DNA of 64,000 bases from Carnegiea gigantea (Eukaryota; Streptophyta; Magnoliopsida; Caryophyllales; Cactaceae), in NCBI GenBank assembly GCA_029747015.1, contig JAKOGI010000144.1:227001-291000 (forward strand), written 5' to 3'. Position numbers and translations under genes: made by a program. This document shows positions 1-11,231 of the stretch, in pieces. Position 1 is the stretch's first letter; each line of letters starts with the position of its first letter. The notes under the pieces were generated by a model. The model saw only the letters and a list, made by a program, of their open reading frames with translations, ran no database searches and was not told where the DNA came from.

Positions 1-2009
1 GGAAGTGGGAAGACCATGCAACCTAGCAACCTAGCAACCTTTCGAAAGGCTAACTTAGCAACATGTGAAGTCATCTGTCTTGCTACAGGCAATAAAATGG
101 GCCATCTTAGAAAACCTATCAACCACAACTAAGACTGAATCAAAACCACGGGATGTTCTAGGAAGACCTAGTACAAAGTCCACGCTAATGTCCTTCCATG
201 GAGCACGTGGGATAGGACGAGGAGTATAAAGTCCTATATTGTGCCCTTAGTCTTAGCTAACTGACATGTGCGGCACTGAGACACAATGCGATGTACATCT
301 CTTTTGAGAGAGGGCCAATAGAAGCGATCTGCAACCAAAGTAATGGTCCTATCTTCACCCAGGTGGCCAGTTAGTCCCCCAACATGCATCTCCCAAACTA
401 CGAAGTCCCGAAATAACGTCTTAGGAATGCATAACTTGGACCCCCGAAACAGGAAACCGTCATGAATGACAAAGTCAACGTGATGGTTGCGATTTCCAGC
501 CGAAAGGTCCGAGTAAATGAGTGAAAAATCAGGACAAGAGGTGTAAGCGCCTTTGAGCTTGTCAAAACCGAGAACCTCAACCCGCATTGTCTGTAAGAGG
601 CAACCAATGCGACTGAGGGCATCAGCCACCTTGTTCTCAACACTAGATTTGTGCTTAAGGACAAAGGAATACTCACTAATATACTCAATCCACCTAGCAT
701 GCTTAGGATTGATACTAGACTGAGAATTCCAGTGCTTAAGGGCCTCATGATCCGAATATACAACAAATTCATACGGGATAAGGTAATAATGCCAATGACG
801 AAGGGACTAAAGCAGAGCGTACAACTCTTTCTCATAGGTCGTATACTTGATTCGCCTAGATTCGCTAAGCTTTTCGCTAAAGAATACTATGGGGTGTCCC
901 TCCTGACTTAACATTCCACCAATGCCATATCCAGAGGCATCGCAAGCAACCTCAAAAACCTTACTAAAGTCAGGATGCCTAAGGACCGGAGCAGATGACA
1001 TCATCTCCTTAATCTCCTTAAAGGCAAATGCCGCTTTAGGAGTCCACTGAAATGGGCCTTTCTTCAAGCAGTCTATAATAGTTGACATGATAGAGCTGAA
1101 GTGTATGATAAACCTCTTCTAGGAGGAGACTAGACCATGAAAACTCCTAACCTCAGTAAGGGTCTTAGGTTTAGGCCATTCTCTAATGGCTCTAACTTTG
1201 TCAGGGTCAGCGGAGATACCTTGAGCGAACACAATGAATCCTAAAAAGAGGACTTGGGTTTGAAGGAAGATGCACTTTTTCAGATTAGCAAAAAGCTTGA
1301 CCTCTCTAAGTGCGCACATGAGTTGTTTGAGATGGTCAACATGGTCTATACTAGACTTGCTATATACCAAGATGTCATCAAAATAGACGACCAGAAATTT
1401 TCCCATAAATAGCTGAAGAACGTGAGTTATGAGTCTCATAAAGGTACTGGGAGCGTTGAATAGCCCAAAAGGCATAACCATCCACTCAAATAAGCCATCT
1501 TGGGTCTTAAAGGCGGTCTTCCATTCGTCCTCTGGTTTAATGCGGACCTGGTGATAACCACTACGCAAGTCTATCTTAGAGAACCAGCTAGCTCTAGCAA
1601 GACAGTCAAGCATGTCCTCTAACCTCGGAATGGGAAACCTATACTTCACTGTAATCTTATTGATGGCTCTACTATCGACACACATCCTCCACGATCCGTC
1701 CTTCTTAGGGGTAAGGAGGGCCGGGACCGCACAAGGACTCATGTTGTGACGAACAAAGCCCTTAGACAATAGTTCTTGAACCTGCCTATCCAATTTTACT
1801 CGCTCAGTTGGATTCAACCTATAATGAGGAAGGTTAGGGAGTTCGGGAACCAGGGACCAAGTCAATAGCATGTTGTATGTCACGAAGGGGAGGGAGCTCA
1901 CTTGGAAGTTCCTCGGGGACAACATCGACAAATTCTTTAAGCAGGTCATCAATCTCAACTGGGAGGTCCCGGATAGACAGGTCGCCTGAAGGGACGTTAG
2001 GAAGGGCAA
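1..2009 (-). pseudogene. gypsy pol remnant: RT, RNase H, integrase
   Basis: 1119-2009 holds the reverse transcriptase, with [26 protein letters not shown] and the catalytic YFDDILVYS all readable. 807-1088 holds the RNase H start (FEVACDASGYGIGGML). 234-629 holds the integrase zinc-binding part, ending in [11 protein letters not shown]. The minus strand of about 61-210 continues into the integrase core ([12 protein letters not shown], then MAHFIAC), which runs off the window. The junctions near 1119, 807 and 630 need frame changes, so this is a dead copy although the RT active site is unchanged. Confidence 0.88.
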
Positions 2010-2358
2010 TGGAGTCTGAACCTAGCTCCCCAGCTAAGATTGTAAGGAAGAACTTGTTAGAATTTTTCAGTCTTTCAAACGGTCTGTGGTGAAGGAGGGA
2101 AATAATTCCCCTATAAGGAGTAGACACACTGTAGGGAGAGGACAAGATCGAGGAAGGTTTGGGACCTGGGAAAGACAGCAACTCTCTAGGCCGACATGAG
2201 TTAAGAGTAATGTTCTTATTCATGTACCTAAAGGTATAAGTGTTCTCTCTCCCGTTATGTAAGACATTCCGCTCATAAAGTCAAGGACGACCTAAGAGAA
2301 TGTGAGCAACATCCATTGGGAGGACATCACATAAAACCTCGTCCTTGTAACCACCAAT

Positions 2359-3866
2359 CTAGATCGGAACCTTACATTTGTGGGTAACTGTGAGGTGGGT
2401 CTTATTGACCCAGGCTACTTTAAAAGGGTGGGAGTGAGGTTCTACCTTAAAATGACAACGCTCTATAGCGGCCTCGACAACAACATTCATGGTACTGCCA
2501 CCATCTATAACCATTTTTATAAGAGTTTCCCCACACCTCACAAGAGTATAGAAGATGGTGGTATGTTTCCACTCATCGTTCATGACTGGGTTGGCTAAAA
2601 GGCATCTCACAACTCCAAGATGTACATCAAGTAGAAGGCTATTCTCAACATCAACAAGATCTTCAAAGTCTCCCTCAGGATCGACAACCTCTTCCTCAAG
2701 TTCGGGTGGTCCAAACGACTCATGCTCTAGGGCCAGGGTACGATGAGGGCACACAAAAGCGCCAGAAAACTCATTCATCCTAGGAGCAGAAGAAGCTCCC
2801 TGCGGGGCTACTCTAGGTGGGATTTGAGGGTTGTGACTCTTAGAAGTTGAAGCACTCACAGAAAACTCATTCATCCTAGGAGCAGTGCGACGCACTGGGT
2901 AAAGCTTATCAAGTTTTTCAACCTCTAAAGCTTTGTGGTAATCCTCATTGAGAGTATAAGGCGCAAATAAAGCTACTTCCCTCCTAAGGTCAGTTCGTAA
3001 GCCCCGACTAAAGCGGGCTATGGTAATCGAAGGATCCTCCAGAAGGTCACAACGCTGAGTCAATTCTTCGAAACCATTGATGTAATCAGACACACTAGAG
3101 GTGGACTGTCTAAGGTTTAGCATCTGGTCGACAAGGTGTTCCTTACGGAAAGAAGGGAGGCACTTTTCTTTCAACCTATCCTTCATGACTTCCCATTGAA
3201 TAATAGGAAGTTGACGCATTCGCTTAAGGTGACTCGTGACAATTTGCCAAAACTTCCTAGCAGCTCCTATGTGTTTCATCTTGGCAAATCAAACCCGCTC
3301 AATATCAGACATCTCATACCAGTTAAAATAGTCCTCCATAGCAACTATCCAGTCAGAAAAAGTAGTAGCATCTATCTTTCCATCAAAAGAGGGTACATCA
3401 ACTTTCACCTTTCGAGTAATATCGAAGTTAACCCTCGTGAATACTCCTACGGTCAGTTTCAAGGTCTGCATGCCTAGGCTCCCCAGGGTTACCCGTCCTC
3501 CTGTCATCTCTAAGGGTGTCGAACCGACGGTTCCTATAGTCCCCTTGGTCATGCCTCAAGTTACTCCCCTCCCCTTGCACTCGAGGGTTAGATGGAGTCG
3601 CTGGTTCTGGTTCCCTCTCCTCAAGCTCATTAGCTCGACTTGACTTATAAACGACCTACTGACGATGATCATTCCCCCCCTACAAGTAGTTCAGGGGAAA
3701 ATTGGGGTGGGGTTTGAGGTTGGTCAAGCATGGGTAACTTCTCAAATGCTCGAGTAAGTTTGTCAATTTTGGCCTCAAGCTGGTCAAACCTAGCATCTTG
3801 ACGGTCAAGCCTTTCAGATAGGGTGTCAATCTGAGATTGGTAAGGCTGTTTGGGTGAGGTTGACAT
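2359..3866 (-). pseudogene. gypsy gag and aspartic protease remnant
   Basis: The start at 3866 opens a short coiled-coil-like segment (repeated LSERLDRQDARFDQLEAKID) that is usual at the N terminus of plant gypsy Gag. 3289-3552 and 2359-3279 carry the Retrotrans_gag region (SFRKEHLVDQMLNLRQS, FSRGLRTDLRREV). Near the low-coordinate end is the protease motif VIDGGSTMNVV; DGGS is the usual plant gypsy form of the DSG/DTG active site. The frame is broken at about 3668, 3553 and 3285. I saw no CCHC zinc knuckle. Confidence 0.8.
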
Positions 3867-5088
3867 AATGGATGCAACTATGAATGCAAGATGTAAGTGC
3901 TGAGATTAAACCAAGTTGCAATAATAACGACAGTGATAAACAGTCACTACACACACCACAAAGCACAAAAGTTTGATATGAATTACTGGTATAACTCGAA
4001 CCAAGCAGGGAGTAAGCACCAATGAGAAATCGGGATCTAAGCAAACACTCAAAGACCCAAACAATCAGGAATTAGGCTAACTTCGATTAGAAAGAATCAA
4101 ACTCATATTAAGGTACATCGAGTTCCCCGTACCTCTTGGCGACTCGCAAGTAATGGTTTAGGCTCCGTACCTTATGGGACAGCAGAACCGGATCAAGCGT
4201 TGGTGGAGATTAGTAGTCAAGCAAGTGGGTTTGAACACTTGTAGGCAGCAATAATGGGACCGTTGTGATAACACCAGCGAACAACAATAGCACGAAAAAC
4301 AGTGAGAGAAGAGCCCAGAACCCACGCTTTGCAAAAGCGCTTTTCCGGCGAGAGGACCGGGGGCCGGTGCCGGAGACTGTTAGCAAGGGGGCGAAGCAGT
4401 GAGAGAAGTGGAGGGGTAGCGTCAAGTTTGGAAGAATTGATGAATCGAAGACGATTTTAGGGTTAACGTTCGCAGTTGGGGTCCAAACAATTGACGCATG
4501 AAGTGGAGCAATTTAATTCAATTGCTTTAGGGTTTTGGGACGAAATTTGGTGGGTAACGTAGAAACGAAATCAATTTGGGATGAATGTGAAGGATTGAAC
4601 GTCAATTTGGGGTTTGGGGTTTCGGATAGTTAGGGTTATGCGAATTTGCGGTTGGCAGACTTGGGGTTTTTAGGATTTTGGTCAGGAGCTGGGGTCGGTG
4701 AGTGTGAGGTGGTGGTCGACCAAGGGATCCGATCTATTGGTGGTCGTCGGTGTTGGTGCCCGGTGCGTTTTGGTGATAGTTCGCAGAGGTGGTGTGCGCG
4801 GCAGGGTTTGCAATTGGGGATTGTAGGGTTCCGACGAGTGGCCGGCGGTGGTGGAGGTTAGGTGGTGGTCGGCTGGAGGTGGCAACCTCGGGTTGGTGGT
4901 TGACAGTGGTGGCCAGCCACTACTGGGCGGCGAATTGGGAGGCTAGCGGTAGAGATTAGGGTTTCTTCTTCTTTTTGTTTTTCTCTTTTTTTTTGAACGC
5001 AAGTGAAAAAAAAAGGAAAAGGGAAATCAAAGGGAAGCTCGAACAGAAAACTCGAGTGAGAAAGGGTTTCGCAGCGGTTAGGATCAAA
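3867..5088 (-). other. Untranslated leader of the gypsy element
   Basis: About 1.2 kb between primer-binding site and gag with no conserved protein. The part from about 4640 to 4950 is rich in GGTGG-type repeats and much higher in GC than its surroundings; open frames there read as low-complexity Gly/Val/Arg on one strand and Pro/Thr on the other, and I treat them as chance. Confidence 0.6.
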
Positions 5089-5103
5089 AGCTCCGATACC
5101 AAT
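5089..5103 (-). promoter_or_regulatory. Primer-binding site of the gypsy element
   Basis: The minus strand reads TTGGTATCGGAGC four bases inside the LTR. It differs by one base from the usual plant initiator-Met tRNA complement TGGTATCAGAGC. Confidence 0.65.
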
Positions 5104-5107
5104 TTGA

Positions 5108-5407
5108 TGTAGGACGCTCCAAAAGCAATTCCCACACTTAGATAAATCACATAAGAACTTTCAAAAAAACTCAATAATTCAATTCATTCAAGTGTATCTC
5201 TCCCCAAAGCACAAGGGAGGTTTATATAGGAATCAATACAACTGAAAAAAATACAAAATAAATCCAAAGATTACGATAAAATCACGATAACTAAAAATAA
5301 TCTAGGAAAATAAAAAGATTTTATCCTAAACGAGGATCCCTAAGTTACAAAATCTCCTATTCTTCTTAGAATACACATTGCCACAGAACTCCTTAGGAGA
5401 TACGACA
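5108..5407 (-). repeat. 5' LTR of the gypsy element
   Basis: On the minus strand the block begins TGTCGTATCTCC and ends GCGTCCTACA, the TG...CA ends expected of an LTR. It is 300 bp. A TATA box (CTATATAAACC on the minus strand, about 5219-5229) lies inside. Just beyond its 3' end is a primer-binding-site-like sequence. The far border is inferred from the TG/CA ends and from the start of LINE coding sequence, because no second LTR is in view. Confidence 0.65.
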
Positions 5408-6575
5408 TCACTTAGACTCTTCAATGAAACATTGCTAGGCAAGTAGTTGTAGAGATACATGAATGAGAAGGATAGCCTTTGGAGAAAGGTGATTAGGAGG
5501 AAATATGGGGATAATGGTCTTGCATGGTATCCCTCCAAACCAAGTGATGCTTATGGGCAAAGTTTATGAAGATTCATTTAGAAAGGATCGGGAAGATTTT
5601 TTCATTATTGTTCCTTCAAGGATGGTGTCGGTTCTTCTATTTTGTTTTGGCACGATCGTTGGTGTACGAAGGGCTCTCTACGAGATACCTTCCCCTCTCT
5701 TTATGCGCTTGCGGTGAATAGAGATGCTACTATTGGAGATTATTGCCAACGTGGGCCTGGCACTATTGTGTGATCTCCTGTTTTCATACTTGATGCTTTG
5801 GTTGATGACACTATCCTTGCCACCTTTCACAGTAAGTTGAATGAGATTTCACCCCAGGACTCACCTGATGTGGTTACTTGGAATCTCAATTCTACAGGAT
5901 TTTTCACTGTCAAATCTTATTATCTAAAGCTCCTCTCCAATTCTACCTTCGCTATATAGTCTCAATCTTTGGGGCGGTTCCCTTGGAAAATCATTTGGAA
6001 GACTTTAGCTCCCTTGAAGGTGTCAGTTTTTGTGTGGGAAGCTTCGTGTCGGAGTATTTTGACATGTGATAATTTACAAAAGAAGGGAATTATTTTGGTG
6101 AATAGATGTTCTATGTGCAAAGAGGATTTGGAGTCTCCTGATCACCTACTGCTACATCGTCAATTTGCAAGGACTCTTTGGGAGCTATCCTTTAGTTGTT
6201 TGAGAGTCTCCTGGATTGTTTCGGATTCTGTGAGGAATCATCTTTTGACTTGGAAGGGTGATTTTGGTAGGAAAATTAAGGAGAAAAGCATCTTATTGAT
6301 CCCACATGCGATTTTTGGCCTATTCCGTGAGAGAAAAACAAAAAAGTCTTTGAATGAGAGGAGACACCTCTTCAACGAATCAAAGATATCATTATCAAGA
6401 TTTTTTTTTCTGGGATGGTGGGAACTTTTGTCAATCTTCTTTTAATGTAATTGATTTTGTGGATAGGTTTCATCTTGGGTGTACGTAACCCTTTTGTAGA
6501 ATGGTTGCTTTCATCCATCCCTTTGTACATTTTTCAGTTTCATATATTTTACTCTTTTTCCTTGTCAAAAAAAAA
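5408..6575 (+). mobile_element. L1-type LINE, 3' fragment with zinc-binding RT domain
   Basis: Plus-strand frames read the C-terminal part of a plant L1 ORF2: LFNETLLGK, then DSLWRKVIRRKYG, then the reverse-transcriptase zinc-binding region (zf-RVT) with [20 protein letters not shown] and [18 protein letters not shown]. It is broken by stops (two in the first 15 codons, another near 5957). It ends at 6566-6575 with ccttgtc followed by an A-run, a 3' end also seen at other LINE tails in this window. The 5' side is cut at the gypsy LTR. Confidence 0.82.
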
Positions 6576-7737
6576 GACTTTCTAATTTAGCAGAAGGAAC
6601 TTGCTTCCTCTTTGCTTCATCAGCTGATTTTGTTAATAACCTTTTACTTGGGATAGGGGGAGAGGAGTATTGAGCTTCATTGTAGGATGCATTACTAGCA
6701 TCCGTTCCTTCTGGCTCTCTTCTTGCCTTTCCCTCATAGGGGGTAAAACATAGTGTCACCATTTATCTTAGGAAAGCCGTCTGATCAAAGTTTTAGTTGC
6801 AAGTGAAGGAAAGCCATTTGATCAAAGTACTCCAGTTTCTAAGAGTCGTCTGGGGTTCACCCTCCCAAGAGAAGTCTGGGGTTCAATCCCCCCCCCCCCA
6901 AAAAAAAAAACACTACATACAGAAGTGATACTTAAGGAAGTTCTGAAATATATGCGTGTGTGTCTGTCTGTTATTTAGGAAGTTTTGTCCATATTTCACA
7001 GAAAGAACACTGTTATGATGGTTTTTTGTGCATAGTAGTAGGCAAATGGTATCAGTTCAGCAAGGATGCAGTTCATAAACGTAATCCATGCAGTACTATT
7101 ACTAACATGCTTCCAGGCAACTGTGGACCTACAAGAAGGAATGATCAATCTATGTAGAACCAATGGAGCCTTGTGTTTGCAAGGGAAAGTGTTCTAGCAA
7201 TCTGAAACCTCGAGCCTACTAAAATGTAGGCCTAGTGGATCCTTGACTTTACTAGGAAATCTGTTCTATAAGTAGCATCTCATGCTTGCTAACATGTTGA
7301 ATTTTTGCAGCCTTGAGTGCTTGTCTTGAGATAATGACTTAGTCATAGAGTATGCTAGCATTTATCTTTCACTTTTTTCCGTTCTCCAATACTCTCCATG
7401 TAGTATGATTTTCTTCTAATATAATAAAACATCACTGTGCATAGTTTATAAATGGATCAACCCACCTAGGTTAGGATTACATATTATTTACTCTACATTA
7501 ATAAATGATAATCCAGAGATGATTTGTAAATCATGAAAGTACACAAAGCCTCATGAATTTTTGAAGGAGGGATTTGCAATAGTGATGCACCTGCTTGTGC
7601 ATCAGAAGCATGGTCGCCACCCGCCCCAGGGAGGGGGGGTTGCTCACAAAACCAAAGCTTTTAACATAATAACAGCTACATGTAAAAATAACTCTCGTAC
7701 ATTAAGCAATATGAATTAGTCATTCAAGGATAAGTAC
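6576..7737. other. Non-coding stretch, probably intron 8 of the EDA30-like gene
   Basis: Follows the donor site of exon 8. I searched it for the next expected exon of the O-fucosyltransferase and did not find it. It holds a C-run/A-run junction at about 6887-6910 and a G-run near 7637. On the minus strand 6580-6762 is open for about 60 codons (low-complexity, Ser/Pro/Lys-rich) but has no recognised family and no clear splice context. Confidence 0.55.
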
Positions 7738-10700
7738 CTCTTCAGGCTTGAGAGGACACAAACCATTTAACTTCTGAGCATGCGAATCAACACTTAGTTC
7801 TTCTTTGATGATACGTTGTTTAATCATCTGTGCTCTTCGGTACTGTATAAGTTCTGTGTGAACATCCTAACATTTAAAAGACATATCAGCACAACAAATG
7901 ATTTACTTTGTTTAATAGTATAAGGAAATAAATATTCTACCAATCACAGGAGGATGTCTTGGTGATGAGCATGATCTTTTGTTGCTTTTTAAGTTACTAT
8001 AAGGACTTCACATTTGTGTGATAGTTACTATAAAGGTTTTTGTCATCCTTCCTTTACAAAAAGAAGAAATTTAGAGATCCATAACAAATAAAATACAATG
8101 CATTATGCAGACAGCAATGCATATGTGATTACTCCTCCCAGCAAGTCACCAATGCCATTCCAACTCCGCCCACAGTTTCAGAGAGGAGAGATTAATAACA
8201 GGACATCTTTCCATTTCATCATTTTTTTGGGGGGGGGGGGGCGCTACAAAAGGATTGGGTGGAGGGTGAAAGGTGAAAGGCAAACCTGAAAAAGCTCAGC
8301 ACATCCATGATAAGCTAATGTCTCTCTCACAAGGCCTGGATGATAAGCAAGGTATGGATGACCTGACGCCCGTAATCTGGAAAGGAACATTACTTTCAGA
8401 TAATATATCGCAGAATTTTAAAATAATTAACTTTAAACAGGAGTAATAGGTTGCAAATACGGAATCCTTGGCCTATAAATTCAACCAATTTTTTCTTCGG
8501 GGGTGGCAATTGAAACTAGTCCGCCTATTAATTTTTCCATGAAAAAGCACTTGAGAAGCTGATTTCGTATTGACTAAACTTGAAACTATCTGGAAGTAGA
8601 GTCCGGATGGTTAACAGTCCTCAAAACTCCCTAAATGAGATTAGCAAATTCATAGCAATGTAATATTTAATTTAATTCACTTTCTTCCAACTCAACATGC
8701 ATTACCGATGACAATCCAAATTTGAGCACCAAAGGTACACCATGTAACCATTTTTATGTCTGCCACTTCAACTAATCACCTTATTCCACTACCGTTCATG
8801 ACTACAAGAAAAAGATTACAACATTTTCCATCTACCTTTTCCACATCCTGACAGAAATATTTGCTATGCAAGCAAATGCGTAATTACCTTTTCACAATCT
8901 CATGCCCCAGTGCCAAAATTTCTGATCGAAAACGTAGCGCATGATAAGCCACCCTGCATCTAAGCCTTTGATACTCTGCCAAGCTATGAGGAAGGGTGCT
9001 CTGCACAAAGAAACACAAACAAAGAAATGACATAATTAAACTTCCCAGTCAGGTTGTTGCTGTTTCAACAGGACCTCAGAGGGTCAAAATACTCACAAAT
9101 TACCCTAACAGTGCCCAAAGCAAGCATGAATACATATTAATGGAAAAATAAACAGGTTCCAGCAAAAAATTATATCTTGATAGTAGGGGACTCTATGGTC
9201 TAACAAATTGTATAGAGTTCTTGGTTCATCTACTCTGATAATCTTCTTTGAAATAGAAAAACTAGGAGAAACACATTTATGCAGAACAGAATATTTGTTG
9301 AAGTTCTAGAGTAGGAGGTGAAATTAGAAGATAACAAAATTTCCAATAAAGATGTCAATAACATCAAGAGCCACCTAGGTTTGTCATAAGCGTTAACAGC
9401 ACTCCACAAATTCATAATTGTCACTCACTCAAAGTCAATGACATTGAAACCAATTCAGATACAGCACATTTGTATGAGAGGCTAGTAGTAACATTAAGGA
9501 GTACAGCATTACCTGCAAACAGCCTCCATCGGAGAGCACTAAACCAACAACCTTTGCTTTTTTCAGCACCGGTAAAACTTCACTCGTATAGTAACTCAGG
9601 GAAGCTGTGCGTGCTGGCTTAAATGTTGGGAACTGTTTCTGCTTCCGAGCTTCCTTCAACTTGGGAGGTAAGCTCTTCACAATGATCACATCATTTTTGA
9701 GAGCTGCTGTGAACTGCTCCTCGTTATATAAATATGAAAAACTCGTAAACTTTGAACTGCAGCATCATGCAATACAAATTAATATTGATCAGAAGGATGA
9801 ACTCTGAAATACAGGGTAGCTATTGTTTCCCCTGATTTTAACAAAGAAACCTAAGGTCGTACTTCATACGATGGCAAACGAACCTGATGCCTTTTGAATT
9901 GAGACTTTCTTGAATTTCTGGGATGACCAAGGTAGCATTTAGAAGTCTCGCCACTGCAACAAGATCGGGAATCTAGCCACAGATACACAACAATTGGAAG
10001 TGCCAGGATCAGAATGCATAAAGAGAAAACAATGACAAACCAACTACTTAGAGCTAGACCAATCAATACCGAGTTTCTTATCTTCTCAAATCCACCAAAA
10101 ATTTTTGCATAAATGAAACCATTGCTCCTATCTGATGGCTCTGCAGAAGGAATTTAAACTATTTCAAGATTACAAGAACATAGTAGTGAACTCAGCAGTA
10201 ATGGGGGGGAAGGGCCTGAGCTAAAACCACAAGTCTACAAAGCAACCTAAAACCCTCCATTAATTTCAAACGAGGCAAGTATTTACTAAGCCATTTTCAC
10301 CACTATTTCAGCATATGTCATAAATGCACAAAAGGACGCAAGTCACCACACAGGTCGAAAAATCAAATACCAAAAGACCTTAAAATGTAATCCCAATCAA
10401 CCCATTAACCAAGCTCCAAACTTGAAGCTTTTCCCACTTCCAAATCAACCAAAATCCAACTGCCCAGAAAATATTTACCAGGGAATGATGTCTTAGGATT
10501 GGAATATGGCAGTAAAGACCGGAGCAAGTTCACATTTGCCCATATTTGCCTGTAACCCCACACCTGCATAAACCCAAAAGAAAAATGAAAATCAAACTCT
10601 ATTCTGGAGCAAAAAAAGGATCAAAAACACAGAAACCCCAGATGAGAAAAGGCAAAATTACAGGCTTTTCGGGGGCAGAGAGGCCAAGATCATCGAAAAC

Positions 10701-10838
10701 ATCGACAGCAAGACCGCGTTGAGCCTGAGCGAGGTCAACAGTGGAATACTTGGCAAGAATGAGATGAACAACCAATGAAACAATGGACAAGATGAGTCCA
10801 CCCAGAGCTGCCCATTTGATTTTGGATCTGAACATCAT
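7738..10838 (-). CDS. EDA30-like: O-fucosyltransferase family protein, EDA30-like (N-terminal 333 codons; rest not in window)
   Basis: Eight minus-strand exons join in frame: 10662-10838, 10479-10563, 10070-10140, 9884-9972, 9513-9756, 8888-9000, 8286-8376 and 7738-7866 (999 nt, 333 codons). All introns have GT...AG ends. The start is the ATG at 10838, followed by a basic stretch and one membrane segment (about residues 10-28), a type II Golgi signal anchor. Then come the GDP-fucose O-fucosyltransferase (DUF246, GT106) motifs NGFIYAKIFGGFEKIRNS, RLLNATLVIPEIQESL, LSDGGCLQ and AYHPGLVRETLAYHGCAELF. The closest family I know is Arabidopsis EMBRYO SAC DEVELOPMENT ARREST 30; transfer of fucose to protein or glycan in the Golgi is known of the family, the exact substrate is not. 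EDA30-type proteins are about twice this long. A good donor follows exon 8, so the rest either lies beyond the left edge, with the LINE and gypsy element inside intron 8, or is lost. Confidence 0.88.
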
Positions 10839-11060
10839 CTTTGGGACTTTTCTCTCTCCTCCAGATTGAGATTGAGATTGAGATCTACAAAAATTTTGGG
10901 GGAAGAGTCTGAGTGAGCATCTGTGTTTCGCGTGCCGGCTCTGGAACCATTGTTCTTCTCTCTCTCACTCTCAGTCTCTTTCTCTCTCCCTGCTCTTTTT
11001 TCCGCGTTCTTCCTTTCCTTCAATCCTTCTCCTTTTTTTTTTCTTTTCTTTCTTTTTTAG
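10839..11060 (-). promoter_or_regulatory. 5' leader and proximal promoter of the EDA30-like gene
   Basis: Immediately upstream of the ATG the minus strand is purine-rich: short GA repeats at 10950-11000 and an A/G-rich stretch to about 11055. CT/GA-rich leaders are common in plant genes. I see no clear TATA box, so the transcription start is not placed. Confidence 0.4.
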
Positions 11061-11231
11061 ATGCAGACTACAATCCTGGAGTGTTCATTAATTAATGAAA
11101 TCAGGGTTTAAAGATATTTCAAATTAAATTGTTCTTTCATTTCTTTTCATACTAGAATGGAATGGCTCATAGCTGGTGTCCATTGTAACTGCTGCCATTC
11201 TAGCCCCCCAAAAGAAAATTAAAGGAGCGTT

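Larger units (their letters stand above)
1..5407 (-). mobile_element. Ty3/gypsy LTR retrotransposon, decayed, cut by the left window edge
   Basis: Read on the minus strand the order is 5' LTR (5108-5407), primer-binding site, long leader, gag, protease, reverse transcriptase, RNase H, zinc-binding integrase domain and the start of the integrase core. This order (integrase after RNase H) is that of Ty3/gypsy, not copia. Every coding block is separated from the next by stops or frame changes, so the copy cannot make a polyprotein. The 3' LTR must lie to the left of the window. The inner side of the LTR abuts a LINE 3' end that starts in mid-sequence, so the element probably inserted into that LINE. 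The right flank next to the LTR reads tcact; the same 5 bp beyond the missing LTR would confirm the insertion. Confidence 0.9.

Noticed and set aside
4646..4885. Gly/Val/Trp-rich frame and its Pro/Thr-rich mirror in the gypsy leader.
   Set aside because: Both arise from GGTGG-type repeats in the untranslated leader.
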